A DNA stretch of 64,000 bases from contig NZ_AP024597.1 of NCBI RefSeq assembly GCF_019704315.1, positions 558,001-622,000 on the forward strand, written 5' to 3'. Within the stretch, counting starts at the first letter, position 1. Each line of letters begins with the position of its first letter. The notes beneath the pieces were generated by a model. The model searched no databases, was not told where the DNA came from, and saw only the letters and a program-made list of their open reading frames with translations. The position numbers were made by a program, and so were the translations under genes. The stretch is from Stygiolobus caldivivus (GTDB taxonomy: Archaea > Thermoproteota > Thermoprotei_A > Sulfolobales > Sulfolobaceae). Positions 39,401-48,367 of this stretch are shown here, in pieces.

Positions 39401-41373
39401 TCCATCCTTCCGGTTGTGGTGTATTAGGGGTAATTAGGAAGAAAGACGCTCCTAAAATTAAAGGAGAGGCTGTTGTAAGGGGTATAGAGAGAGTAAGGTA
39501 CAGGGGGAGTGATAGGGGAGCAGGGTTTGCGGTGTTTGATAAGAGTTCCAATAACAAGTACGTAATAAAGGTGTTCTTTGAGAAGGACCCCTCTCAGCTC
39601 GAATCTATATTTGAGTCCCACGGGATCAAGGTAAAGTCACGGGAAATTGAGTATATGGACGGGGATGTATGCGATTGCAAGTACGAGATCACTATATCGG
39701 ACTTAACCCAATTGAGAAAAGCTTTCAGGAATATAAACGAGATAATGTGGAAACATGGTAGGTTGGGTAGGATATACAGTATAGGTTCATCACTGAAGGT
39801 CTATAAAGGTGTTGGGTACCCGAAAGATGTAGCGATGACTTATAAGGTCGAAGAGTTGGAGGGAGACTTATGGCTAGCCCATACTAGGCAACCTACTAAT
39901 TCTCCGGGACATTACCCTTACTGGTCCCATCCCTTCTCGTCCTTCAATATAGCTATAGTTCATAACGGTGACGTGAGCTCTTTCGGTGCGAACCTAGAGT
40001 TTTTAATGGAGAGGGGATGGGAAGGGATGGTAGGTACTGACAGTGAGGTCATCGCGTTTCTATTCGAGGAGTTATTGAGCGAAGGGTTTACAGTAGAAGA
40101 GGCTACAAAAATCCTTGTTAACCCTTCAAGGAGGTTCTCTGTAATAAATAAGGAACTGGATTACTTTTATAGGAATGCCAGGCTTGACGGTCCTTTCACC
40201 GCTGTTATAGGTTACGATTCGGGCGACGACCTCTACCTTGTGGCACTCGCTGACCGTTCGAAGTTCAGGCCTGCAATAATAGGTGAGGACGACTATTATT
40301 ACTATGTCGCGAGTGAGGAGAACGAGATAAGGGAGATAAGCCCTAAAGCTAAAGTCTGGACTTTAAAGCCCGGTTCTTACTTTATCGCTTCTCTTTACAA
40401 AGGTGTAATAGCTTATGGTAGGGATGAGGAGGAGAGGAGGTCGTTCTCTTCACCGCCGGTTTTCGTCCCTGAAAAGTATGACATAGACGCTAGGAATGTG
40501 GAGTATAATGAGCTGAACAAACTAATTGCATCTGTGGTCAAGAACGAAGGTAAGAAAGAAGTCACTGTGGCTAACCTTATGGGGCACAGGTTTATAGGTA
40601 TAAGTTTCAAGCGCCTCGGTATAAGCAAGGTGAGGGTGAACCTCTACGGCGTAGTGGGTAATTCCTTGGCTAACTTAAATGAGGACAACGAGTTTTACGT
40701 GTACGGTAATGTTGCCGATGATTGTTGTGATACGATGCACGGCGGTAAGGTAGTAATTTACGGGGACGCGAGGGACGTGTTAGCTCAGACTTTTCAAAAC
40801 GGTAGGGTGTTCGTTAAGGGGAATGCGGGGAACAGGGTGGGTATCCAGATGCGTGAATATAAGGACAGGAGGCCTTATCTGGTCATAGGGGGCATGGTAG
40901 ATGACTACCTCGGGGAATATATGGCAGGGGGTGTTATTTTGGTCTTAGGCAGTAACGTAAAGCACGAGCCTGTAGGTAATTTCGTGGGGACTGGCATGGT
41001 AGGGGGTAGAATATATATCAGGGGTAGGGTTTCCCCTTCTAAAATAGGTCTACAGCCGCCAAAGGGTGAGGTAATAAGGCTCTTAAAGGCGTTACTCCTC
41101 GATAACCTGATTAGTGTAGAAGAGTTTGATTCGTTACGTGAAAAGGAGTACATTGAAGTTATGGACCTGCTAAGCGGGAAGGCTAAGGAATACGCTAAGA
41201 GGCTGTTCGAAGAGAAAGTCGGTATTCCCGAGTACGAATATAGGGAATTAAGTGAGGCTGAGTTTAAGGAGCTTTTGCTTGTAGTGGAGGAGTACTCTAA
41301 AGACATGGGGACGGACTACTCTGAAATGCTGAAGGAGAGGTTTACGGTAGTGACAGCTAGGTCTAAGAAATAA
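39397..41373 (+). CDS. Glutamate synthase, fused glutaminase (GATase II) and GXGXG domain subunit
   Basis: 658 residues. N-terminal class II glutamine amidotransferase domain (about 1-320) with Cys7 in PSGCGVLG as the probable nucleophile, [21 protein letters not shown] and [11 protein letters not shown]; then the GltB C-terminal beta-helix (about 370-560) with repeated Gly motifs ([33 protein letters not shown]). The first six residues would have to be removed to free Cys7, as in amidotransferases with propeptides. The ATGA overlap with gltB shows tight translational coupling. Together the pair replaces the single large bacterial GltB, with domains in the order synthase first, glutaminase second. 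Confidence 0.88.
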   Translation: MIHPSGCGVLGVIRKKDAPKIKGEAVVRGIERVRYRGSDRGAGFAVFDKSSNNKYVIKVFFEKDPSQLESIFESHGIKVKSREIEYMDGDVCDCKYEITISDLTQLRKAFRNINEIMWKHGRLGRIYSIGSSLKVYKGVGYPKDVAMTYKVEELEGDLWLAHTRQPTNSPGHYPYWSHPFSSFNIAIVHNGDVSSFGANLEFLMERGWEGMVGTDSEVIAFLFEELLSEGFTVEEATKILVNPSRRFSVINKELDYFYRNARLDGPFTAVIGYDSGDDLYLVALADRSKFRPAIIGEDDYYYYVASEENEIREISPKAKVWTLKPGSYFIASLYKGVIAYGRDEEERRSFSSPPVFVPEKYDIDARNVEYNELNKLIASVVKNEGKKEVTVANLMGHRFIGISFKRLGISKVRVNLYGVVGNSLANLNEDNEFYVYGNVADDCCDTMHGGKVVIYGDARDVLAQTFQNGRVFVKGNAGNRVGIQMREYKDRRPYLVIGGMVDDYLGEYMAGGVILVLGSNVKHEPVGNFVGTGMVGGRIYIRGRVSPSKIGLQPPKGEVIRLLKALLLDNLISVEEFDSLREKEYIEVMDLLSGKAKEYAKRLFEEKVGIPEYEYRELSEAEFKELLLVVEEYSKDMGTDYSEMLKERFTVVTARSKK

Positions 41374-41903
41374 TTTTTTGTCGTGTAAGTAGGGCCGGAC
41401 TTGATTAGGTAGATTCATGATTTATTTTACAGATTGTATTTACCTAAGTATAGTGAGACTAACCATAAAAACATGCTAAGCAATAGTTAATACATAGTAC
41501 GTGCAAAAGCTTAAGGTGACAAGTTTACAATTTAGTTTATTCAGGTAGTTTCACGTACACTTTATTATTTGCATATAAATTATACTAATTCGGGAGAAAA
41601 TATTTTAATTTGCAATGAATACCTTAATGATCTACTCATTGACAGAGTCCTAATGCTGTTACTCTAGCAGTTATACCCAGTCGGTTAATAAAGGGCAAAA
41701 GTACTTTGGTATGAAACGTACACATTTTATGGGCAGTAGGACGAGGTCTTGCCCTATAGTGTTGACCTTGCCCTATAGTGTTGACAAAGTATAGCTACCT
41801 TCTTTATTTAAAAAACAAGATTACTTTATTTAAAAAACAAAGATTAATGTTAAAACCATAAATTAAACATTTATATAACATCTTTACGTATAAGTATTAC
41901 GAG
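41374..41903. other. Long non-coding gap with repeat copy B and local tandem duplications
   Basis: 530 bases between the glutamate synthase pair and the CbiG-like gene. No gene is visible. It contains repeat copy B (41674-41795), a direct repeat of about 22 bases (TTTATTTAAAAAACAA-GATTA, 41803-41850) and the TATA box of the next gene (TTTATATAACA, about 41870-41880). Confidence 0.6.
41674..41795 (+). repeat. Dispersed repeat element, copy B, with internal duplication
   Basis: Close match to 17587-17695 with scattered differences. It also carries a tandem duplication of about 20 bases: CTTGCCCTATAGTGTTGAC occurs at 41759-41777 region and again directly before it (41749-41765), where copy A has it once. 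The hairpin core GGGCAGTAGGACGAGGTCTTGCCC is conserved. The element has no coding potential. Confidence 0.75.
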
Positions 41904-42725
41904 TTGTATTTTACTAAAGTCAGGGTCATAGGTGTTTCAGGTACAGCTGAAAAGATCAGAGAAGGACTAGAGTCTTTAGGTTATTATATAACGGAGAGAG
42001 GTGAAAACTTAAGGGTAGTAGTTGGCCCTATATCTAAAGCTGTAAAATACGTTAATTCTAAGCCCGTCATTTCAGTATCAGAGGACGGGGAATATATAAT
42101 TCCCTTAACGGGAATAGAGAGCGGTGTTTCGTTTGTAGCGTCTGTCATTTCAGATATTATAGGTGGTAGTTTAATCCTCACTTCGAAGACCTCTGAAAAG
42201 GGGTTGTACAGTGTCCAAGAGTTTTCTTGGATAAATGGCTTGTATTGGCTGAGAAGAGACGGTATAAAGGAGGTCAACAGGAAGCTAGTAGAACGGGGTA
42301 GTTTACTGGTCTATTCCTCAGGGTTTGATAACTTTATATTACCTGAGGGGTATGAGAGAGCCGATTTCCCTTGTGACGCTGATATAGTTATAGGAGAGAA
42401 CAGTTGCAAGGGCCTTACACTTATGCCCTATAAGGTTATTGTAGGGTTAAAGTTTATCCAACCTATTCCCGTTGAGGTTATCCTTTATAGTATAAAGTTA
42501 ACCCTTAAGTCCCTTTACCTAAATGAAAGGAGGGTTGATGTAATTGTGACCGGCGTGAGGAATAGTACTATTGGGTCTTTAGGGAAGATTATGGGCTCAG
42601 AGGTGAGTGTTATTGAGGGGGATACGTGTGAGTCCCTCCTGCTAAATTACGGTGGGAAGACGGTGTTAAGGGGAGTGAAAAGGGCCTATGGTCTTGAGAC
42701 TTGTTTGGGTGTGTTAAGGTTATGA
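41904..42725 (+). CDS. CbiG-like protein (cobalt-precorrin-5A hydrolase family)
   Basis: 273 residues. The segment IIPLTGIESGVSFVASVISDIIGGSLILTS resembles, in changed form, the CbiG core in which the family usually has GH-GGAN (here GIESGVSF); the region about 155-210 resembles the CbiG middle domain. CbiG opens the lactone ring of cobalt-precorrin-5A in anaerobic cobalamin synthesis. The family assignment is moderate because the typical glycine/asparagine motif is not conserved, so it may be a divergent or inactive member. Start: TTG 41904, with a TATA box about 28 bases upstream (leaderless). The next gene overlaps by 4 bases and encodes a B12-binding-type protein, which supports a cobalamin role. 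Confidence 0.6.
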   Translation: MYFTKVRVIGVSGTAEKIREGLESLGYYITERGENLRVVVGPISKAVKYVNSKPVISVSEDGEYIIPLTGIESGVSFVASVISDIIGGSLILTSKTSEKGLYSVQEFSWINGLYWLRRDGIKEVNRKLVERGSLLVYSSGFDNFILPEGYERADFPCDADIVIGENSCKGLTLMPYKVIVGLKFIQPIPVEVILYSIKLTLKSLYLNERRVDVIVTGVRNSTIGSLGKIMGSEVSVIEGDTCESLLLNYGGKTVLRGVKRAYGLETCLGVLRL

Positions 42726-43537
42726 GGAGGGTTTATAACGAGATCTTTGACGACTTTATATCTTTACCGGATAAAATCAAGAAAATAGTGAGTCTAGACC
42801 CAGCTACCACTGAGTCCCTATTTATGATGGGTTTAGGGGACAAGGTTATAGCCACTGACGCGTTCAGTTACAGACCGGAAGAGGCTAGGAAGAAGCCTAA
42901 AATAGGTAGTTATACTCATGTTAATGAGGACTTTCTCAGGCAAAACAAGCCCGACGTGATTTTCACTACTACCGGGGCACAAAAGGCTTTGACCAAGAGG
43001 TTAGTTGAAGAGGGGTATACTGTCTACCCTCTCGGTGTTTCTAATTCGGTCTATAGGATAATAAATAACGTGGAGGTCGTTTCGCTTGTGTGTAATGTCA
43101 AAGAAGAAGGTAGGAGATTGGCTTCATTTTTGTTAGGTCAACTGTCCCGTTATACCGTGGAACGTACTATAAGGGCTAAGGTCTATGTCGAATTCGATTT
43201 AGGCGGTGTTATAACATCTGGCTATCCTACTCATGTAAGTGACGCTATTTATCTCGTGGGAGGGAGGAATATATTTGATGACAAGGACGAGGCTTATTTC
43301 ACTCCCTTCGATCAGGATATAATGTCTAGAGAACCGGATGTAATAATTTATGAGCCTAAGAGGCTTAATGAGTATGAAAAAGAGAGGTTTATGAGGAAGA
43401 TGAGGGAGAGGGGCTTAGAGGAGTTAATTAAGAATAAGAAAGTGGTATTTACAATTGGTGATTTTTTAGCCCATCAAGGCCCAAGCTTTATTACTGATGG
43501 GTTAAAATTCTTACATGAAGTTATAAACAAGACATGA
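42722..43537 (+). CDS. BtuF-like periplasmic-binding-fold protein, no signal peptide
   Basis: 271 residues. Class III substrate-binding fold with KIVSLDPATTESLFMMGLGDKVIATD and KPDVIFTTTGAQKALTKRL, as in BtuF/FhuD cobalamin and iron-chelate binding proteins. No signal peptide, lipobox or membrane anchor is visible, and no ABC permease/ATPase gene is near, so it may act inside the cell or be a related intracellular protein. Start: ATG 42722, overlapping the CbiG-like stop (ATGA). An in-frame TTG 21 bases upstream is the alternative. Confidence 0.75.
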   Translation: MRRVYNEIFDDFISLPDKIKKIVSLDPATTESLFMMGLGDKVIATDAFSYRPEEARKKPKIGSYTHVNEDFLRQNKPDVIFTTTGAQKALTKRLVEEGYTVYPLGVSNSVYRIINNVEVVSLVCNVKEEGRRLASFLLGQLSRYTVERTIRAKVYVEFDLGGVITSGYPTHVSDAIYLVGGRNIFDDKDEAYFTPFDQDIMSREPDVIIYEPKRLNEYEKERFMRKMRERGLEELIKNKKVVFTIGDFLAHQGPSFITDGLKFLHEVINKT

Positions 43538-43633
43538 AGTTTACAACGAGAAGTCGGGTTAAGTTTTCATCCTTCTTAATTTCATTCTTCTAAGTATCTG
43601 AAAGCTTAGGGCTAATTTAAAGTAGTGGGTGGT

Positions 43634-44200
43634 TCATTTTCTCCCTTTACTCTTATCAGGTGTCTGGAGTATTCTATCTAGTTTTGTCCCAATTTTCCCG
43701 CTGAATATTGCCTTTATCAACCCTATTCCGGCTATTACAATACCTATAGCCATTATGAACTCGGTCACTGTCCCTGCAATAGAGGAGTAACTGTCGAAAT
43801 TGGAGAGTTCGTAAGCGGGGATAACGGCATAATGGACGGACACTGGTTGGGGAGAACTTGTAGGGTTATTTATAGCTAGGATATAGTTACCGGGTGTTAC
43901 TCTGGCAGCTATGAAGCCGTTACTGTTATTAAACGCTAGGGTAAGGTTATTATAGTATATGAAAACGTTAACATTACTATTATTTGTTACTACGTAGATA
44001 GTATTATTTTTATCCGTAGCTGTTACGTTCACCACTTTCTCCGTCAATGAGGGGTTTACTTTAACGTTTACTGTATGGTTGACTAATTCCGAATCAATTT
44101 GGTGATAATATGGTAAATAAAAAGGCATCAAAAGGTTACCTGCTAGTCCTAGCAAAAAGATCAATATCCCCACTGCTATTAATGATAAGTTTTTGTTCAT
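43634..44200 (-). CDS. Membrane protein with extracellular domain, unknown function
   Basis: 188 residues: N-terminal membrane helix (SLIAVGILIFLLGLAGNLL), an outside domain of about 100 residues with many Asn and N-x-S/T sites and beta character, a second membrane helix (FIMAIGIVIAGIGLIKAIF) and a short basic tail (KLDRILQTPDKSKGRK). No family recognised. Confidence 0.65.
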   Translation of the reverse strand: MNKNLSLIAVGILIFLLGLAGNLLMPFYLPYYHQIDSELVNHTVNVKVNPSLTEKVVNVTATDKNNTIYVVTNNSNVNVFIYYNNLTLAFNNSNGFIAARVTPGNYILAINNPTSSPQPVSVHYAVIPAYELSNFDSYSSIAGTVTEFIMAIGIVIAGIGLIKAIFSGKIGTKLDRILQTPDKSKGRK

Positions 44201-44262
44201 ACCTTATCTTCTCTTATCCTTAAAATTTAAATTCTTATTTAATTAATGTAAACCTATGTCCG

Positions 44263-45837
44263 GTGTTTACGAAATCTGTTGAGGTACTCGATACAACACT
44301 AAGAGATGGGGCACAGACCGCAAATATATCCTTCACGTTGAACGATAAGATACGTATAGCCCTACTTCTTGATGAATTGGGAATAGACTATATAGAGGGA
44401 GGTTGGCCTGGGTCTAACCCGAAGGATGAGGAGTTCTTTAAAGAGATCAAGAAGTACGGTCTAACCAAAGCTAAGATAGCAGCATTCGGGAGTACTAGGA
44501 GGAAGGAGTTTTCCGTTAAAGAAGACCCAAGCTTGAACGCCATAATAAGGTCTGATGTAGAAGTCGCGGTGCTGTTTGGTAAGTCATGGACCCTACATGT
44601 GACGGACGTGTTAAAAATAAGCCTGAAAGATAACTTAGACTTGGTCTATGACAGTATAAGTTACCTTAAGTCTCACGGGCTGAAGGTCATATTCGATGCT
44701 GAACATTTCTATCAAGGCTATAAGGAGGATAAGGACTACGCCCTTAGTGTGCTGAAGACGGCTGAGGAAGCGGGTGTAGATGTTATAGCCTTAGCAGATA
44801 CTAACGGCGGAAGTCTCCCTTACGAGGTGTATGATATAACAGCAGATGTAGTAAAACATGTAGGGGTAAAAATAGGTTTACACATGCATAACGACTCGGG
44901 GTGTGCTGTTGCAAATACTCTCATGGGAGTTTTAGCCGGTGCCAGGCATGTGCAAGGTACAATAAACGGGATAGGCGAAAGGACTGGTAATGCAGACTTA
45001 ATCCAGATAATCCCTAACTTGTCCTTGAAAATGGGTTATAACGTATTAAAAGGTAAAGACAGCCTGAAGAAGTTAAAAGAAGTATCAAGGATAGTCTATG
45101 AGATAGCTGGGTTACACCCGAACCCCTATCAGCCTTATGTGGGCGATTTTGCTTTTACCCACAAGGCAGGTGTTCATGCCGATGCTGTAATGAAGGTAAG
45201 TCGTGCTTATGAACATATTGACCCTTCTCTAGTGGGTAATACTAGGAGGTTTGTTATCTCAGAGGTCTCAGGTTCATCTAACTTGGTGACTTATCTAGAG
45301 AATGTAGGAATAAAAGTAGACAAAAAAGACCCGAGGCTTAAAGCAGCTCTGGCCAAGATAAAGGAGTTGGAGAATAGGGGTTATAGTTTTGACCTAGCTC
45401 CGGCTTCTGCAGTCCTGGTGGCTATGAGGGAATTAGGCTTGTACAGCCCCTTAATAAAAGTTGACTATTGGAAGGTAATCAATGAGAGGGAGTTAGCTAT
45501 AGCTGTAGTGAAAGTTAACGGGCAACTCGAAGTGGCAGAAGGAGTTGGACCGGTTCACGCTATAGATATCGCGTTAAGGAAAGCCTTGCAGAAGGTGTAC
45601 CCCGAGATAGGTAAAGTGAAGCTGACTGACTACAGGGTAATTTTACCCGGGGAAATAAAGAACACAGAGAGCGTGGTCAGGGTCACTATTGAGTTTACAG
45701 ACAACGAGAGGACGTGGAGGACCGAGGGTGTCTCTACCAGCGTTATAGAAGCTAGTGTTATGGCACTGATCGAGGGACTGGATTATTATTTGCAACTTAA
45801 TAACAAGAAATTAAAAGCTACTGAAGTTAATAATTAG
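44263..45837 (+). CDS. cimA: (R)-citramalate synthase
   Basis: Condenses acetyl-CoA and pyruvate to citramalate, the first step of the threonine-independent isoleucine pathway. 524 residues. HMGL-like TIM barrel with VLDTTLRDGAQTANISFT, the metal-binding GLHMHNDSGCAVANT, NGIGERTGNADL, and KAGVHADAV; C-terminal LeuA-type regulatory dimerisation domain (about 400-510). The overall pattern fits the CimA (TIGR00977-like) group rather than isopropylmalate or homocitrate synthase; the latter remains possible. Start GTG 44263, with an AT-rich TATA region about 25-30 bases upstream. Confidence 0.82.
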   Translation: MFTKSVEVLDTTLRDGAQTANISFTLNDKIRIALLLDELGIDYIEGGWPGSNPKDEEFFKEIKKYGLTKAKIAAFGSTRRKEFSVKEDPSLNAIIRSDVEVAVLFGKSWTLHVTDVLKISLKDNLDLVYDSISYLKSHGLKVIFDAEHFYQGYKEDKDYALSVLKTAEEAGVDVIALADTNGGSLPYEVYDITADVVKHVGVKIGLHMHNDSGCAVANTLMGVLAGARHVQGTINGIGERTGNADLIQIIPNLSLKMGYNVLKGKDSLKKLKEVSRIVYEIAGLHPNPYQPYVGDFAFTHKAGVHADAVMKVSRAYEHIDPSLVGNTRRFVISEVSGSSNLVTYLENVGIKVDKKDPRLKAALAKIKELENRGYSFDLAPASAVLVAMRELGLYSPLIKVDYWKVINERELAIAVVKVNGQLEVAEGVGPVHAIDIALRKALQKVYPEIGKVKLTDYRVILPGEIKNTESVVRVTIEFTDNERTWRTEGVSTSVIEASVMALIEGLDYYLQLNNKKLKATEVNN

Positions 45838-45840
45838 CAA

Positions 45841-46740
45841 ATGGTTCACAGTTGGGACCCTGGTGGGGCTACAGAAAGTAAAAGTAAATTATATATATAC
45901 TTACGTTTTCTAAGGATAGAGCAGACGTTCTTTAGTCTACCCATGGCATATCTAGGTGCTTTTGTAGCCATTAAGAAGGTTCCCCCTCTTTATATTCTCT
46001 TTTTAATTTTCCTTTCATTGTTCTTTTTGAGGACAGCAGGGATGACTAATGACAATTTGGCAGACCGTGAGATAGACGCTAGGAACCCTAGGACAAGGAC
46101 CAGACCGCTAGTTACGGGTAAGATCAGTGTTACGGAGGCAAAGGTATTAATAGCGGTCTCATTAGCCGGGTTCTTTGCATCGGCATATTTTGTAAACTTT
46201 TACGCCTTTGTTCTGTCCCCCTTAGTGGCACTAGTTGTAATGACGTATCCTTATATGAAGAGATATACTGCCTTTGCTAATTACCACCTCGCTACAATAC
46301 AAGGTTTAGCGATATTTAGCGGTGCAGTAGCCTCATTAGGACTTTACGTCCATTCTTTTACGTCTTTATTTGAGGGGATACCTTGGTTTTTCGTGCTGTC
46401 AGCTATATTCTGGGCTGTTGGTTTTGACCTATATAACCACATCCCTGATGCTGAATTTGACAAGAGTATGGGGTTACACAGTTTTGCTGTATTATTAGGT
46501 AATAAAGCATTACCTTTTGCCGGACTTAACCAAGTATTGTCTGTAGTACTGGCTTTTATGGGCGACGTGTTCTACGGCCTCGGCCCGATAGCTTATATTG
46601 CCACTGTATTGCACGGGCTAATAATGGCTTATGCGTATTATTTGGCCACCAGAGGGAATTTCGGAAAAGCGTTCTATTACAATATATATTCGTCGGTAGT
46701 GTTGGGCCTAGGCGTAATATTTGACATAATACTGATCTAG
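45841..46740 (+). CDS. UbiA-family prenyltransferase
   Basis: Attaches a prenyl chain to an aromatic or other acceptor in the membrane. 299 residues with about eight or nine membrane helices and the two Asp-rich motifs: NDNLADREID with RNPRTRTRPL, and YNHIPDAEFD. It resembles the 4-hydroxybenzoate polyprenyltransferase branch. A role in caldariella- or sulfolobusquinone formation is a reasonable inference; other UbiA roles (lipid, heme) are possible. It starts 3 bases after cimA, so the two share a transcript. Its stop lies directly beside a candidate guide RNA. Confidence 0.82.
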   Translation: MVHSWDPGGATESKSKLYIYLRFLRIEQTFFSLPMAYLGAFVAIKKVPPLYILFLIFLSLFFLRTAGMTNDNLADREIDARNPRTRTRPLVTGKISVTEAKVLIAVSLAGFFASAYFVNFYAFVLSPLVALVVMTYPYMKRYTAFANYHLATIQGLAIFSGAVASLGLYVHSFTSLFEGIPWFFVLSAIFWAVGFDLYNHIPDAEFDKSMGLHSFAVLLGNKALPFAGLNQVLSVVLAFMGDVFYGLGPIAYIATVLHGLIMAYAYYLATRGNFGKAFYYNIYSSVVLGLGVIFDIILI

Positions 46741-46800
46741 AACCTCAGCATCGGTCAAGGTTCATCATAATCCAGAGAGGGGATTGTTCATCATACAAAA
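46738..46800 (-). ncRNA. Candidate C/D box guide sRNA
   Basis: Minus strand: box C ATGATGA (46794-46788, perfect), 12-base guide, D' CTGG (46775-46772), a 3-base spacer, C' ATGATGA (46768-46762, perfect), 13-base guide, D CTGA (46748-46745, perfect). Only D' departs from consensus, which is common. It sits in the gap after UbiA on the opposite strand. Target unknown. Confidence 0.65.
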
Positions 46801-46802
46801 AT

Positions 46803-46862
46803 ACAGTTCAGCCTCGGGTTCTCATATCACCAGGTCACTGAAGGGCGGGCGTCATCATATGA
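46803..46862 (-). ncRNA. Candidate C/D box guide sRNA overlapping a stop codon
   Basis: Minus strand: box C ATGATGA (46858-46852) overlaps the stop codon of the gene at 46855-47679; a longer 18-base segment, D' CTGG (46833-46830), a C'-like TGATATGA directly following, a 10-base guide, and D CTGA (46811-46808). The internal C'/D' pair is weak. It lies in tandem with the RNA at 46738-46800, in the same orientation. Confidence 0.4.
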
Positions 46863-47679
46863 ACTTTTCTAACCCACTACTTATGCAGTTCTTCCAACTG
46901 CTTCTTAACCCTTGTAATATATAGTTCACGTATTCTTTAGATGGTTCAAATTCTCCTTCTTCAGACGGGGATAAATAGGTATATGCAAAATAAACGTTTT
47001 TGTTCTCGTCTTCTACCTTTACGACATCTCTTATGTACCTTATAAGGTGCTTTTCAGCTTTATCGAGTGCGTTTAATTCACTCTCCAACATAACGTATAT
47101 ATACCCACAGACTTTCCCTCCCTCGTCACTTCTTAAGTTTGCACAATACCCCCACCTGCAAGGGGTGTTGAAGACTATTCTAGATCCCGTCAGGAGAGCC
47201 GGTATCTTCTTAAATATTCTGGTAACACCCCTTTGTTTTAGTATCTCTTCATTAGTGTTCTCAGCATATGCAAAATAATTTAAGATTACGGGCATTCCAG
47301 CGTATTTTGAATAGTCCCCGTCTTCTACTGTGTCTCTCCCTTCAATAGTCTGGTTGTAGACGTATATATTTACGTCGTTTAGGCTGTACCTCCTCTTGTA
47401 ATCAAAGTATACTCTGACTTTTTCTCTAACATAGAGGTCGTCTGGCCTTCCGTTAAAGTCCTCTACTTGATCTAGGAGCCTTAATGTCTCTTCCGAAACT
47501 TCGTACACTTCTCCGTGTATAATTCCGTCTCCTTTAACTACACCGGGATAGTTCCCTAAGTCATACATCCTAAAACCTTCCGTAAACCCTAACCCTACGA
47601 ACCTGGAGTTCCTTAAAAAATGGTTTAGTTCGAACCCGAATCTCAGTGATCCGTAAACGAATAGGTAAGGTATATTCAA
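46855..47679 (-). CDS. Gamma-glutamylcyclotransferase-fold protein, two tandem domains
   Basis: 274 residues. The N-terminal domain (about 1-125) starts with the AIG2/GGCT signature YLFVYGSLRFG and ends with aromatic strands; the C-terminal domain (about 130-265) is a second, divergent copy (YFAYAENTNEEILKQRGV with a GYIYVM strand). Single-domain members cleave gamma-glutamyl peptides or bind small ligands. A head-to-tail pair in one chain is unusual; one copy may be structural. Its start overlaps the upstream small gene by 4 bases. Confidence 0.75.
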   Translation of the reverse strand: MNIPYLFVYGSLRFGFELNHFLRNSRFVGLGFTEGFRMYDLGNYPGVVKGDGIIHGEVYEVSEETLRLLDQVEDFNGRPDDLYVREKVRVYFDYKRRYSLNDVNIYVYNQTIEGRDTVEDGDYSKYAGMPVILNYFAYAENTNEEILKQRGVTRIFKKIPALLTGSRIVFNTPCRWGYCANLRSDEGGKVCGYIYVMLESELNALDKAEKHLIRYIRDVVKVEDENKNVYFAYTYLSPSEEGEFEPSKEYVNYILQGLRSSWKNCISSGLEKFI

Positions 47680-47984
47680 TCACCTCCTATTAAGTATTCA
47701 GCCCAAAGCTGTAGTTCACTCTCATCAAGCTCTCTCCTCTTACTCCCCTCAATTATTTCAGCTCTTACTATTTTTACTTTTCTAGTAACCTCGTCTACTT
47801 CACCCCTGATTTCAAAGTACTTGGGCTCACTATCTGCCTCTTCTAGCCCGCTGGCATCTGAGATGCTTGGAGGGAAATAAGTAATTAAAATGACTTTTTT
47901 ATTTTCTACTTCTTCTATTTCCTCCACTCTGTAACTAGGGAGAAGCTTCAGCCTTAGGACTTTATCTAAGTCAAACTCTAACAC
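47676..47984 (-). CDS. Small acidic hypothetical protein
   Basis: 102 residues, strongly acidic, mixed alpha/beta, no signal or membrane segment and no recognised family. It overlaps the NfeD-like gene upstream by 14 bases and the cyclotransferase gene downstream by 4, so the three form one operon. Confidence 0.65.
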   Translation of the reverse strand: MLEFDLDKVLRLKLLPSYRVEEIEEVENKKVILITYFPPSISDASGLEEADSEPKYFEIRGEVDEVTRKVKIVRAEIIEGSKRRELDESELQLWAEYLIGGD

Positions 47985-48333
47985 GGTTATATCTTTTAAC
48001 CCTGAGTTTTAAGTTCTCCATCCCAATTACAATAACCTCTTCTCCTTCAGCAATAGGTTCATCTGATATCGCTAACCACCTCTCTCCTTCTACTAGGATA
48101 TATCCCTCTTTTCCGGGCAAGATGTCATCAAGTGCTTTGCCAATTTTTCCGTTATAGGTATACAAATTCCTACCTTTAGTCTTCCAGACTACGTAAAAGA
48201 CGCGGTAAGATATGAACCCCACAATTGCCAGAGAAGGAACTGCTACTATGGGGTCAGAATACTGTCCAGTAATAACAAGTAGGAGTACCACTACTACGAT
48301 CAAAATTATAGGTATTGCAATATGACTTACCAT
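47971..48333 (-). CDS. Short NfeD-like membrane protein
   Basis: 120 residues: two N-terminal membrane helices (HIAIPIILIVVVVLLLVI and IVAVPSLAIVGFISYRVF) and a C-terminal OB-fold domain (about 60-118, GKIGKALDDILPGKEGYILVEGERWLA), the NfeD C-terminal module. The ClpP-like serine protease domain of long NfeD is absent. NfeD proteins partner with stomatin/SPFH proteins, and one is encoded at 49672 on the other strand. Divergent from the thermopsin-like gene. Confidence 0.8.
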   Translation of the reverse strand: MVSHIAIPIILIVVVVLLLVITGQYSDPIVAVPSLAIVGFISYRVFYVVWKTKGRNLYTYNGKIGKALDDILPGKEGYILVEGERWLAISDEPIAEGEEVIVIGMENLKLRVKRYNRVRV

Positions 48334-48367
48334 AATACTTAAATTGAGAAGCGAAAATAATAACTTT

